A DNA stretch of 64,000 nt from Nematostella vectensis (taxonomy: Eukaryota; Cnidaria; Anthozoa; Actiniaria; Edwardsiidae): positions 2,628,001-2,692,000 of the forward strand of contig NC_064039.1 of assembly GCF_932526225.1 (NCBI RefSeq), written 5' to 3'. This document shows, one piece after another, positions 35,070-46,622 of the stretch. Each line of letters starts with the position of its first letter. The first letter of the stretch is position 1. The translations under genes and the position numbers were made by a program. The notes beneath the pieces were generated by a model. That model was not told the origin of the DNA and searched no databases. It saw nothing but the letters and a program-made list of their open reading frames with translations.

Positions 35070-38000
35070 TCATCTGTCAGACTCAAACACAGCAAGGCTT
35101 TTCTTTATAGAGTCATCCTGCAAAAAGCAAGAACACGTTGGCATTAGCAAAACAAGTGCCTAGCTTTTTGCGCAATACCTAGTGCACAACTATTATTTTT
35201 AAAATCGGTATAAAAGCGACATTCGTTTTCTACCCCCAAAAAGTTTAAATAGTACGTAAGGCGCTAAAAAAAACTGTCTTTTTGCACATTTATTTACGCG
35301 CCATTGATGTTGATCTGTATGTAACAATAGTTGATTCCCGTCGAAATTTCTAATAGGTGTAGCTGTGTTTGTACAGAGCTTTGCTGTCACTCAAATTAGA
35401 AACTCGCCTTTTTGCACCCTTCGATGAATTCGTCCTCTGTAATAACGCCATCTTGGTTTGTATCCATGAGCTGTAGCAAACGATCAAATGGGAAATTTTA
35501 TTAGATAATTAGATGCCATAATACATAAATACTGAATCTTATTCACCGTAAAGAGTCTCTCAACTTGCTCCTGGACGCTACTCTCTTCCCCTGTGGGTTG
35601 CGACTCCATTCCCATCATGCAATGCACGGAGTGGATCACGGTGGCAAGCTCCTAAAGAATATAAAAACCCCCAAATGATTATTACTACGTTATCACTACT
35701 TCAAGTAACTACAAAACACCTTTGCAAGACACAAAATCCGAAACGCGATCTTGAGTTAAGGTTTTTGCAAGAAATTTCAGTTTCAGATACCAAAAAAGAA
35801 AGAAATTAAATATTAAGCAGGAGCAAGAGAACATAAGATATCTTATGCTCTCTTGGCAGGAGAAATGCGCTAGAGACGGGAAAGCAGACCTACCTCTCTT
35901 GTTATAACCCCGTCGCTATCCAAATCATAAAGGTTGAATGCCCATTTTAATTTCTCGTCCATTGTACCATGCAAAGACACTGACAACCCTAGCACAAAAT
36001 CCTGCAAGAAGAAAAAAAAACAAATGAAAAAATATTTTGATAGGCATGTATAGCTCCCGTCGCTCCTTCTAGAGCGCGCAGAGTATTACGTAGTTCGCGC
36101 CAGTTCTTTATTGTCCAATCACAGACCGGTAAATAAAAGTGACGTAACAATGCTAATGAGCCGCCGAGTCAGAATCTCGGTGACTTTGGGAGTGTGTTAA
36201 GACTCTGCTGCGAAAATGTTATTCTTTGATGTTGTATTCGGGAATTTCTGGGTTGTAAAGGACACCAAAGCTTCGAGGTATGCTCATATGTACGTCAGCC
36301 TCGACGGGAAGGCATTGAGCGTGGAAATTTTGAAAAGTTATCGAGCTGAAATTGTAATGAGGAATGGAGGCGTCCCCAGGAAGAGATCCCGAGGTGAGAG
36401 TTCAAATTTTATTTTATTAACTTCCCCTTGTTGACAATGTGACGTTTTTTGTTATTGTTTCCAACAGTTCGACCAAATAACTTGCAAGTATTAAGAATAA
36501 TGCATCTATGTTGTCGCAAAAAGCTGGTAGTTATACCTCAAATGAGACTTTCCCATCTTTATTATGGTCGAACACATTGAACAGAAGCTGCGCGTACTGG
36601 GCAGAATCTGGAATGAAAAATATATGCATGACATTATTCAGTTATTCATTTTTATGTTGAAACCATAAGGATTGATTTGTACAACTACTTTTTTTCGATT
36701 TTCTTACGCTATAATAATAGTCTCTTGTGTTCATACATAGTTCGACTGTTTTTCTCTAGTGAAGCGCATGTGCTTGGAGAAAGAAAGTCAGTTTTGCTAA
36801 TATGGTAGCTCTCACATACACAAAGCGAGATGCTGAGTTGAAATAAGTGGAAATTAAAGCAAGTATTTTAGGGGAAGGGTGGTAATTTTACTCAGCCAAA
36901 CAGTGTTTCTCATTGGCTATTTTAATTGAGACAAAATGATGATGATACTGCATACTCAGAAGACCATTATTTAAGCAAAAGGCTGTTTTGGTAATAATTA
37001 TTAAATCTTTAACATTTTTTCTTACCAAATAACCACTTTCCAATTACACTTATCTTTAAATAACCCATTGTATGAAGCCTTCAATTATTTGAAACAGAAG
37101 TCTACTGTACCTTCAGTATATTGTACCATTGTCCCACACATATCATCATTTTGAAATAGTCTTACCTCCATAAGGAAAGAACTGAGCGTAGATTCTTTTG
37201 AATGTATCCCTGTCTACAGCTCCACTTGGACATTCCTATTCCAGGCAATCAATCAAAATGTTCTTAGCTTTGATTAGACAATTCACAAAGCTTTCCAAAT
37301 AGGTAATCTCATTCTAAATATATAGGTTTCCCAGGTTGTCCACAGTGTTGCAGAATCCAAGCCAGACATTGAGAGAGAAAGAGTGTGCAAAAAATTTGCC
37401 TTGATTTGAGAGTTTAAATTTTACTGGAAAAAAGAAAATGCATTATTATCTCTATGTAAAGTTGAATAACTTGACAAGATAAAAAAAACGTTCTCACTGA
37501 GAAATTAACAGATTTGATATTTCTAAACAATTATTACATTTAACATGGTATACATGGGGAGTGGTGATCTAGTCTTCCGAGCTTCAAGATCTCATGATTT
37601 ATATGCTCATTCATATCGGCTTCAATGATGAATGAGGACAAGAAAGGCAAAGAATCTCAGTCCATGCTGTCATTGAACTTCCCCCTTTTTACCCCAGGTT
37701 CTTACATTTTTAAATCCTCTATACATCCGTTGTAGTTCTAGCCTTGTGAACTTAGTATGTATCAGTAGGTCTTCTAGCCCTTCAAGGTGGATCCCAATTA
37801 TATTTTGCCCTCCAGTGCTGTCTGAGATTTCTTCATGTACTGGAATAGAGATGGAAAATATCAATTAGAATTGGTTGTTTTTTCCCATGAAAGAGTGGTT
37901 TCATAGTTGGCCATGCTTGATATTATTATTCATCTTAAAAGAAATGCATCAGGCCATGCATTAGAATCTCATTTCGTCTTGGGTAGTAATAGCGGTAATA

Positions 38001-41000
38001 AACATGGTCTGGTTGGTGCTCTGAGTAGAGCATAAATCATCTAGGAATCAAAAGCTGTAGAATTTATGTCCTTGTTCCAGTGAACATTTTACATGGCTTT
38101 AAGATACCAGGATTCAGCCATTAAAATGCTACCCATTAAGAACTGCAGGTTATAAGACATTGATTTTCAAGTGCAACGTCTGTGTGGTGTATTGATTATT
38201 TCAAAACAATTTAGCTTTCACTCCTTGAACAGATATGCAATTTGAAGAATTTTAAAATATATATTTAAAGATAAGCTATTGCCGTTAATTCAAATTCGAA
38301 TTGTTCCTGTATTCTGGCTTTTTAAAATAGACCAATTAAAACCCAAGAATAATCAGCATTAATTATGAATAACTAGAAAGTATAAGCTGTGGTAATTTTT
38401 GAAGTAGAAATTCAGTATTTTTATCAACCTTCAAATTAACAAAGTAGAAGTCACAAAATTGTTTACTATTGATTGTTTTGGGATCAGAAGAATTCACTTA
38501 CTATGCCTTTTTTATATTGTTTTCAAAAATATAATAACCAGCAAAAAAAAAACTTTTTTTTCGGGGGGGGGGTGGAGGGTTCAAGGTCAAAGACCTTGCT
38601 TTCTGGGAGTTTGAATAACTTTGACAAATAAGAATGAGAACTAAAAATAGGCTTTAAAACCTTAAAAGCTTAAAGAAAAAAATATTTATCTTGTATTGTC
38701 TTATCTACCTATCTTGTAAAGCTTACTTATTATAATTGCCTAGCATCTAGAACTGATGTCTGACACTTACTAACTAAAAAAGGATATTTAAACTGTAAAC
38801 ATTATTCAGATGGTAGTGATAATTTACCTGACAGTTGTCAATGTTATTGTGCAATCCTAGATTCCATCCCTCTCCCTACGACCACTACCATGGATGGAAT
38901 TTCCTGAGAAGGGTCCAAACTCCTAGGATTTTTCACATGTCCGCCCAGAAATTTGCAGAAATACAGTATTTGTACGAGAAAGCGATGGTGAAAGAGGGGT
39001 ATGGATTTTTGTTATTATTTTTTTTGAATCACACATTATACAAATAGTGAAAATATCAAAAAAATGTTTTAGAAACAAGCGCTTATTTCGCTAGAACAAA
39101 TTAAGATAGTGCGAATGCAATGGTGCATTCATGATAGTTTAGTCTAGTTTAGTCGCCAATGTTGTATTTAAGTCGCCAGTGGTTTAAGTACAAATCGTTA
39201 TTGAAACCATTAAAGCTGTTTAGAGCACAGATATAGATTAAAGTGCACCCTGAGGTTTTATCTCTAGATCTTGAAAATAGGTGGTAGATCAATTCACGGT
39301 ATAACGACCATATTGACGCTGTCCCCTTTCCGAAGACGTTCATCGCAAACAAACTCTTGACCCGCGTGTAATATGTCATCCAACGCTAAAAAACGTTCGA
39401 TTGCATGTAATTAATTTTAAATCATGCTGTGTCGAATGCTAAACGTTTTTTTATTATTATGATTCCGCTGAATTTATATCCTACGTTTCTCGTGAAAAAC
39501 CACAATCTTTGACTTCTACCGAATCTTTTACTAAACTATTTTAGAAAATTGGCAAGTTCGTAGATACTTCTAAAAGTAAATGGCTATGCTACTAAAAGGG
39601 TACTCTGTGGAGGTGGCTATTATGTTGATACGAAATTTTCCTTATTTTCCGCGTGTCTAAATTAAAATCACTTCTTAGGCTCATATCTTAAAATTGTTCA
39701 GGCTCATGTCTTAAAATTCTTACCAAAGCGATAAAGTATTTTTCAATACAGCAAGTGAATTGTTCTTGTCTATATGTTTCATAACACGAAAGAGCTTGCG
39801 ATGGTATATCACCCCCAAAGCCTATGATAATAAACAGCTTACTACAGTCGTGATTACCATACCGAACTAGGGCTAGAGACAAAGTGCGTGAAAAACGCGT
39901 CATTCCCCGCTGGTAACTTTTGCAAAAAAGACAGAAAGAAAAGATATTCTCCCCACCGTGGTCCGCAAATACATCAGTACCTCTGAAGCGAGTCTCTTCC
40001 GGGCACGGATTTCGCCCTTTACGGCGTATACCTCCAAGATAAAAACAATCCGAGTTAGACACCGGTATGGAACAAGTGTAAAGACGAGCTTTCGTTCGGA
40101 AGGAATAATCGGAAGATCTTACTCAACAGTCGGCTTGTTTTTCCTAGATCCTGCCCCATGTTTTCAGGCTAATGATACAGCGGGTCCAAACGCTTCATTC
40201 CGGTTAAACCTTCGATATTTATGACCAACAGTATGAACTGCGAGCTAACCAAATAAAACAGGTGCATCAAAGGACGCATGCTCTCTGACGCGTGACCGCG
40301 TTCCACCTCAATCCTCTGGCGCTACTAAGTTACCTAAGTCTGAAAGGCATTAGATTCAATATCATAGTTTATCTGAATTTTTGTGATTGCTGTATTTCAT
40401 GTTCACATTATTCTAGGCCATGAGCCGATATTTCACGGTCAATTCGCGTAAAGTTCCCAGTATTCGAACCGTTCAAAGTTGAGGGACTCAAGACACCCCG
40501 CCAAAACTACCTGCTATTGAAGCTAATGTGCTTGAACCAAGTGTTTATTGGCCTTTTGCGCAATTAGCGTGTGGTCACAGTGTAAGAAATTCTGTCTTCA
40601 TTACCAGTGCAATTTCTGTGATCCTTACTTATAGAGGTCTACACGCATATCAAAAGTTTTCTACTCACAGCACAGACAAGAAACAGACAGGAAACTTAAG
40701 TACAGTTTTAGACAGTGCCGATGTAAATTTTATTTTGTCCGCGATTCATAATTTACAACTTGTGATTATATAAACACTGCCCACAGTACCCTAGTACACG
40801 CGTTACGGACACTTAGCGAGCCTTTTGTAACACCACAACTTTGTATCCCCTTGTTCAAGGTTTTCCACACCGGCGACAAGATTTAGTAATACCATTATCA
40901 CATATGGGAGTACGCCAAACTGGCACTCTCTCTGTTCTCTATTATTCAGCCTGCGTAATAATATAGTACCCGCCGTCTCATTTGCATAATTATAGAACTT

Positions 41001-44000
41001 TAGCCCGGGGAACGGTTTCCAAAAGAATGGAAAGATCTAACATTCAAAAAATTGTTACAAAAATAAACTCTAGCCAGTGCGCGGGTTAACAATTGTTAGT
41101 TTCTTGGGTTGGGCAACGGCCTCGATTTTGTATATTTCTTATACACCTATTTAAAAAAACTTTGCCAGTTTAAATAGCGAATAGAAAATTTGTAAGTGGA
41201 AGTTCTAGTTACAAAAAATGCGTTGGGTATTGTCATCTGATAGGTTTATTTATCATCTTTATTCTTGCAAATGATTAGTACAGTTGGCAGCGGTAAGTCG
41301 TACAACTGCTATTTTCCATTTTTCTTTCGCCATTTGCACTGGCAACGCTTTCAAAATAGAGATATTCTATTATTGTTCCAATTTTAGTCATACTGCGCGC
41401 AAGATTTCTTGACGTCATTGTGTGGTTCTTTATTTTTATCTCTGTATATTTTTGTAGCTTAGAACCCAGTAAAGTAAAAATTTAGTATTTGATATGACTT
41501 TCTCAAGTATTTTTTGCCGATCTTCCGAATGTTTATCACACGAGACTAGAGTGTATTCTTGTTTGACTGCAGCGTATTTTTTAACACTTCATGGCCTCAG
41601 CTAGTCGGTTTCGTTGATAATTTTTTGTTTTGGTTGAATGTTCGATCATGGAGCTTTTAATTAATCGTAACGAACCTTCGTACTTAGGTTCGAGGCTCTT
41701 TAACCGAAAATGATCGACCTTTATTGGCTTAGGTTTTCTGTACACGAGATGGCCCTAATCAAAAGCTTATTCCACTGCAGATAGAAATGAAACGTTGTCG
41801 AGACTGTTGTGACAGAAGTTCATATCATTTTTACTTGCCGAATAACTTCCCTAGACCCAGGTATAGACTATCTGATTTACGCACATACTTATCCATCCAC
41901 GACGCAGTAATACCATCCATACGCACGACCTAAGCTATGTGTTATACGCACGACCTTAGGTATCTGTTATACGCACGACCTTAGGTATCTGTTATACGCA
42001 CGAACTAAGCTATCTGTTATACACACGACCTTAGCTATCTGTTAGACGCACGACCTTAGCTATCTGTTATATGCACGACCTTAGCTATCCGTTATACACA
42101 CGACCTTAGCTATCTGTTATACGCACGACCTTAGCTATCTGTTATACGCACGGCCTTAGCTATCTGTTTTACGCACGACAAATGTAAAATGAAATGTTAG
42201 TCATTTGTATAGCGCACTTTAAAATACGAAATGATCTCTTTTATGCACGACCTTAGCTATCTGTTTTACGCACGACCTTAGCTATCTGTTATACGCACGA
42301 CCTTAGCTATCTGTTATACGCACGACCTTAGCTATCTGTTATATGCACGACCTTAGCTATCCGTTATACGCACGACCTTAGCTATCTGTTTTACGCACGA
42401 AAAATGTAAAATAAAATGTTAGTCATTTGTATAGCGCACTTTAAAATACGAAATGATCCCTTTTATGCACGACCTTAGCTATCTGTTATACGCACGACCT
42501 TATAGCTATTTGTTATACGCACGACCTTAGCTATGTGTTATACGCACGACCTTAGCTATGTGTTATACGCACGACCTAAGCTATGTGTTAAACGCACGAC
42601 CTTAGCTATCTGTTATACGCACGAACTTAGCTATCTGGTATATGCACGACCTAAGCTATGTGTTATACGCACGACCTTAGCTATCTGTTATACGCACGAC
42701 CTTAGCTATCTGTTTTACGCACGACCTTAGCTATTTGGTATACCAACGACCTTAGCTATGTGTTAGACACACGACCTAAGCTATCTGTTATACGCACGAC
42801 CTAAGCTATCTGGTATATGCACGACCTTGGTTATCTGTTATACGCACGACCTTAGCTATCTGTTAGACGCACGACCTTAGCTATCCGTTATACACACGAC
42901 CTTAGCTATTTGTTATATGCACGACCTTAGCTATCCGTTATACGCACGACCTTAGCTATCTGTTTTACGCACGACAAATGTAAAATGAAATGTTAGTCAT
43001 TTGTATAGCGCACTTTAAAATACGAAATGATCTCTTTTATGCACGACCTTAGCTATCTGTTATACGCACGAACTTAGCTATTTGTTATACGCACGACCTT
43101 AGCTATGTGTTATACGCACGACCTAAGCTATGTGTTATACGCACGACCTTAGCTATCTGTTATACGCACGACCTTAGCTATCTGGTATACGCACAACCTA
43201 AGCTGTCTGTTATACGCACGACCTTAGCTATCTGTTATACGCACGACCTTAGCTATCTGTTATACGCACGACCTTAGCTATGTGTTATACGCACGACCTA
43301 AGCTATGTATTTTACGCACGACAAATGTAAAATGAAATGTTAGTCATTTGTATAGCGCACTTTAAAATACGAAATGATCTCTTTTATGCACAACCTTAGC
43401 TATCTGTTATACGCACGACCTTAGCTATGTGTTATACGCACGACCTTAGCTATGTGTTATACGCACGACCTTAGCTATCTGTTATACGCACGACCTTAGC
43501 TATCTGTTATACGCAAGACCTTAGCTATATGGTATATGCACGACCTAAGCTATGTGTTATACGCACGACCTTAGCTATGTGTTATACGCACGACCTTAGC
43601 TATGTGTTTTACGCACGACAAATGTAAAATGAAATTTTAGTCATTTGTATAGCGCACTTTAAAATACGAAATGATCTCTTTTATGCACGACCTTAGCTAT
43701 CTGTTATACGCACGACCTTAGCTATTTGTTATACGCACGACCTTAGCTATGTGTTATACGCACGACCTAAGCTATGTGTTATACGCACGACCTTAGCTAT
43801 CTGTTAAACGCACGACCTTAGCTATCTGGTATACGCACGACCTAAGCTATCTGTTATACGCACGACCTTAGCTATCTGTTATACGCACGACCTTAGCTAT
43901 CTGTTATACGCACGACCTTAGCTATGTGTTATACGCACGACCTAAGCTATGTGTTTTACGCACGACAAATGTAAAATGAAATGTTAGTCATTTGTATAGC

Positions 44001-46246
44001 GCACTTTAAAATACGAAATGATCTCTTTTATGCACAACCTTAGCTATGTGTTATACGCACGACCTTAGCTATGTGTTATACGCACGACCTTAGCTATGTG
44101 GTATACACACGACCTTAGCTATCTGGTATACACACGACCTTAGCTATCTGGTATACGCAAGACCTAAGCTATCTGGTATACCCACGACCTAAGCTATCTG
44201 TTATACGCACGACCTTAGCTATGTGTTATACGCACGACCTTAGCTATGTGTTATACGCACGACCTTAGCTATCCGTTGTACGCACGGCCTTAGCTATCTG
44301 TTTTACGCACGACCTTAGGTATCCGTTAGACGCACGACCTCAGATATGTGTTATATGCACGGCCTTAGCTATCTGTTATACACACGAGCTTAGCTATCTG
44401 TTATATGCACGACCTTGGCTATCTGTTTTATACACGACCTTAGCTATCTGTTATACGCACGAGCTTAGCTATCTGTTATATGCACGACCTTGGCTATCTC
44501 TTTTATGCACGACCTTAGCTATGTGTTAGACGCACGACCTTAGCTATGTTCTAGACACAACCTTAGGTGTCTGTTATACGCACGACCTTAGCTATGTGTT
44601 ATACGCACGGCCTTAGCTATCTGTTATACTCACGATCTTAGCTATCCGTTATACGCACGACCTTAGCTATGTGTTATACGCACGGCCTTAGCTATGTGTT
44701 AGACACACGACCTTATCTGTATGTTATACGCACGACCTTAGCTATCTGTTTTATGCACGACATTGGCTATCTGTTATACGCACGACCTTAGCTGTTTTAT
44801 GCACGACCTTAGGTATCCGTTAGACGCACGACCTCAGATATGTGTTATATGCACGGCCTTAGCTATCTGTTATACGCACGACCTTAGCTATTCGTTATAC
44901 GCACGACCTTGGCTATCTGTTTTATGCACGACCTTAGCTATCCGTTATACGCATGACCTTAGTTATCTATAATACGCACGACCTTAGCTTATTTTTATAT
45001 GCACGACCTTTGCTATCTGTTGTACGCACGACATTAGCTATTTGGTATAAGCACGAACGTATCTATCTGTTATACGCACGAGCTAAGCTATCTGGTATAC
45101 GCCGACTTTAGCTATGTGTTATACGCACGTCCTCAGCTATGTGTTATACGCACGACCTTAGCTATCTGGTATACGCACGACCTTAGCCATCTTTTATACA
45201 CACAACCTTAGCTATCTGGGTCCGGTTGCACAAAGCTTGGATAAGTCTTATCCACCGGTTAAATCCTTTTCCAGCGGATAAAACTTATTCGAGTGGAGTT
45301 ATAAGGTTGCACAAAGCCCGAATAGAAGTTATCCAGCTTTTCTTACCTCGATAAACTGTAGCACTTGCAACGGCCGCCATTTTGTTTTAAGGAAAACAGG
45401 GCGCATATTTACCATGAAACGGATACTTTTCCAGCCTTCTATCCACGCAACGCTGTTTTATCCGCCGGATAACTATCCACTGGATAGATATTTTATCTGG
45501 GGCCGGTTGCACAAAGCCTGGATAAGTTATCCGCCGGATAGGCGCTAACCGCCGAATAAAATCCCTATCCAGTGGATAATTATCCGGCGGATAAAATAGC
45601 GTTGCACAAAGCATGGATAGAAGGCTGGATAACTATCCGCTGAATAGCCGGCATTTACCTCTAAATGGCTTCCCGTTTCCATTGTAAATATGCAAAGCGC
45701 ACATAAAAAAGAAAGCAAGACGCCATTTTGTTTTTTTCTTTACATTTATTTGGTGGATAAGACTTTATTCGACCTCTATCATCCGGATAACTTGATCCGC
45801 AAGATAACTTTTATTCGGACTTTGTGCAACCGAATCACGCCACCCGGATAAGTTTTAATCGCTGGATAAGGATTTATCCGGTGGATAAGACTTATCCAGG
45901 CTTTGTGCAACCGGCCCCTGGTGTACTTGCAAGCTAGTATTTTACGCATGACCATATCTACTTGGTTTACGTAAGAACTTCGCGTAGTGTTTTACCACGA
46001 CCTTAGTTATCTGTTTTACCACGACCATAGTTATCTGTATTACGCATCACCTTAGCTATTAATTTAGATTAAGGGTCGCCATTTTTATAATATAGCTCAT
46101 GTTATGTATACCTGTATTGCTGCGAGACTTCCTTGGTGTCTGCGGTGAAGGACTTTTACTGTGAGTGACCTTGAGCGGGAGACCGTGGCCTCCAAGCATG
46201 CTTCGCGATTCTTCGGCTGTTGCCTCTGACGATGTATGTCTTGAAG
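35070..46246 (-). CDS. KCNIP: KChIP-like neuronal calcium sensor, 8 exons, about 228 aa
   Basis: EF-hand protein that in other animals binds and modulates Kv4 potassium channels. Exons: 46246-46112, 37839-37706, 37235-37166, 36607-36537, 36001-35894, 35651-35547, 35470-35408, 35117-35070. Matches to KChIPs: [52 protein letters not shown]1 is degenerate (CPSG), as in the family. EF2 (111-122), EF3 (147-158) and EF4 (195-206) keep acidic loop positions. The first coding exon is inferred: an ATG at 46199 opens a Ser/Pro/Lys-rich leader with a CAG donor at 46112, in the right phase to join exon 2. Total length then fits the family. The last intron has a GC donor (AAAAAG then GCGAGT); skipping it would end the protein at a TAA four codons later and lose the usual C-terminal helix. 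Intron 1 is 8.3 kb. Confidence 0.88.
36216..36520 (+). CDS. Candidate nested antisense gene start inside KChIP-like intron (two exons, partial)
   Basis: A CpG-rich segment at 36070-36215 has a CCAAT box (TTGTCCAATCAC), a TAAATAAAA tract and a CRE-like TGACGTAA. It is followed by an ATG at 36216 opening 59 codons up to a good donor, CCGAG then GTGAGA, at 36393. After only 74 bp, a pyrimidine-rich acceptor (TGTTTCCAACAG) at 36467 continues the same frame, giving VRPNNLQ, where a second donor-like GTATTA occurs. The peptide includes [19 protein letters not shown] and ends in a basic PRKRSR stretch. I recognise no family. It lies antisense to KChIP-like exons in the intron 36002-36536. It could be the first exons of a longer plus-strand gene or a chance frame. 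Confidence 0.4.
37840..41910. other. Intron 1 of the KChIP-like gene, unique part, nothing certain
   Basis: AT-rich intronic sequence. A G run lies at about 38563. An exon-like plus-strand frame (38866-39000) and a 124-codon minus-strand frame (39688-40062) were examined but are not supported as genes. No transposon ends were recognised. Confidence 0.4.
41915..45215. repeat. 25-bp minisatellite with six interspersed 66-70-bp inserts
   Basis: The unit is CACGACCTTAGCTATCTGTT followed by ATACG, with over 100 copies and many one-base variants (CTGTT/GTGTT/CTGGT, TTATA/TTTTA). Six near-identical segments of about 66-70 bp, ACAAATGTAAAATG through TTAGTCATTTGTATAGCGCA to GATCTCTTTTATG, replace units at about 42180, 42399, 42974, 43321, 43619 and 43964. 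The array therefore grew partly as larger composite units. Remnants persist at 45930-46060 beyond an inserted element. It lies wholly in intron 1 of the KChIP-like gene. Confidence 0.93.
45219..45917. mobile_element. Foldback/MITE element with about 75-bp TIRs, nested copy inside
   Basis: The left end GTCCGGTTGCACAAAGC and the complement of the right end GCTTTGTGCAACCGGCC pair over about 75 bp, continuing through GGATAAGTCTTATCCACCGG. A second terminus (GGGGCCGGTTGCACAAAGCC) occurs at 45499. The flanking stretches 45432-45487 and 45569-45633 form a large inverted repeat, so a second copy appears to sit inside the first. Minisatellite sequence lies on both sides, so the element inserted into the array. 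No coding capacity. Confidence 0.75.
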
Positions 46247-46309
46247 CTGTTGAAAACGATTATTAAAAGATATAATTTTATCCTAGTTAAACAACTACAA
46301 GTCTGCTTT

Positions 46310-46622
46310 TTTTTTTTTTGCTCCTTACAAGAAGCAACTTTAAAGAACGATTCCCCTTGTATATGAGCAATTCAATGAACGTATCTCCTTGTAGGGAGTT
46401 ACTTTAATGAACGTCTTTCCTGATAGCCAGCAACTTCAACGAACATCTCTCCTTATAGTCAGCAACTTTAATGAACGATTCTCCTTGTAGAGAGCAATTC
46501 AATGAATATCTCTCTTTGTAGGGAGTAACTTTAATGGACGTCTTTTCTTATAGGGAGCAACTTTAATGAACGTCTCCTTGTATAGGGAGCAACTTTATTA
46601 AACGATTCTTCTTGTAAGAAGC
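46310..46622. repeat. Degenerate tandem repeat, about 32 bp, about nine copies
   Basis: Words such as CTCCTTGTAGGGAGCAACTT and TAATGAACGTCT recur every 30-36 bp with many substitutions. This is an older array than the other minisatellites here. It lies just upstream of the proposed first KChIP-like exon on the minus strand. Confidence 0.75.

Noticed and set aside
38866-39000. Exon-like plus-strand frame ([20 protein letters not shown], then [15 protein letters not shown])
   Set aside because: It has a CCTAG acceptor and a GTATGG donor and reads like protein. But the acceptor lacks a good pyrimidine tract, and I cannot join it convincingly to the nested candidate at 36216. Kept as a lead only.
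39688-40062. 124-codon minus-strand frame in KChIP-like intron 1
   Set aside because: No recognisable motif or consistent splice signals, and it does not match the N-terminus expected for a KChIP. The 46112-46246 exon fits better.
41915-45215. Possible CRISPR-like array
   Set aside because: The 25-bp units abut directly without unique spacers, and the context is an animal intron. It is a minisatellite.
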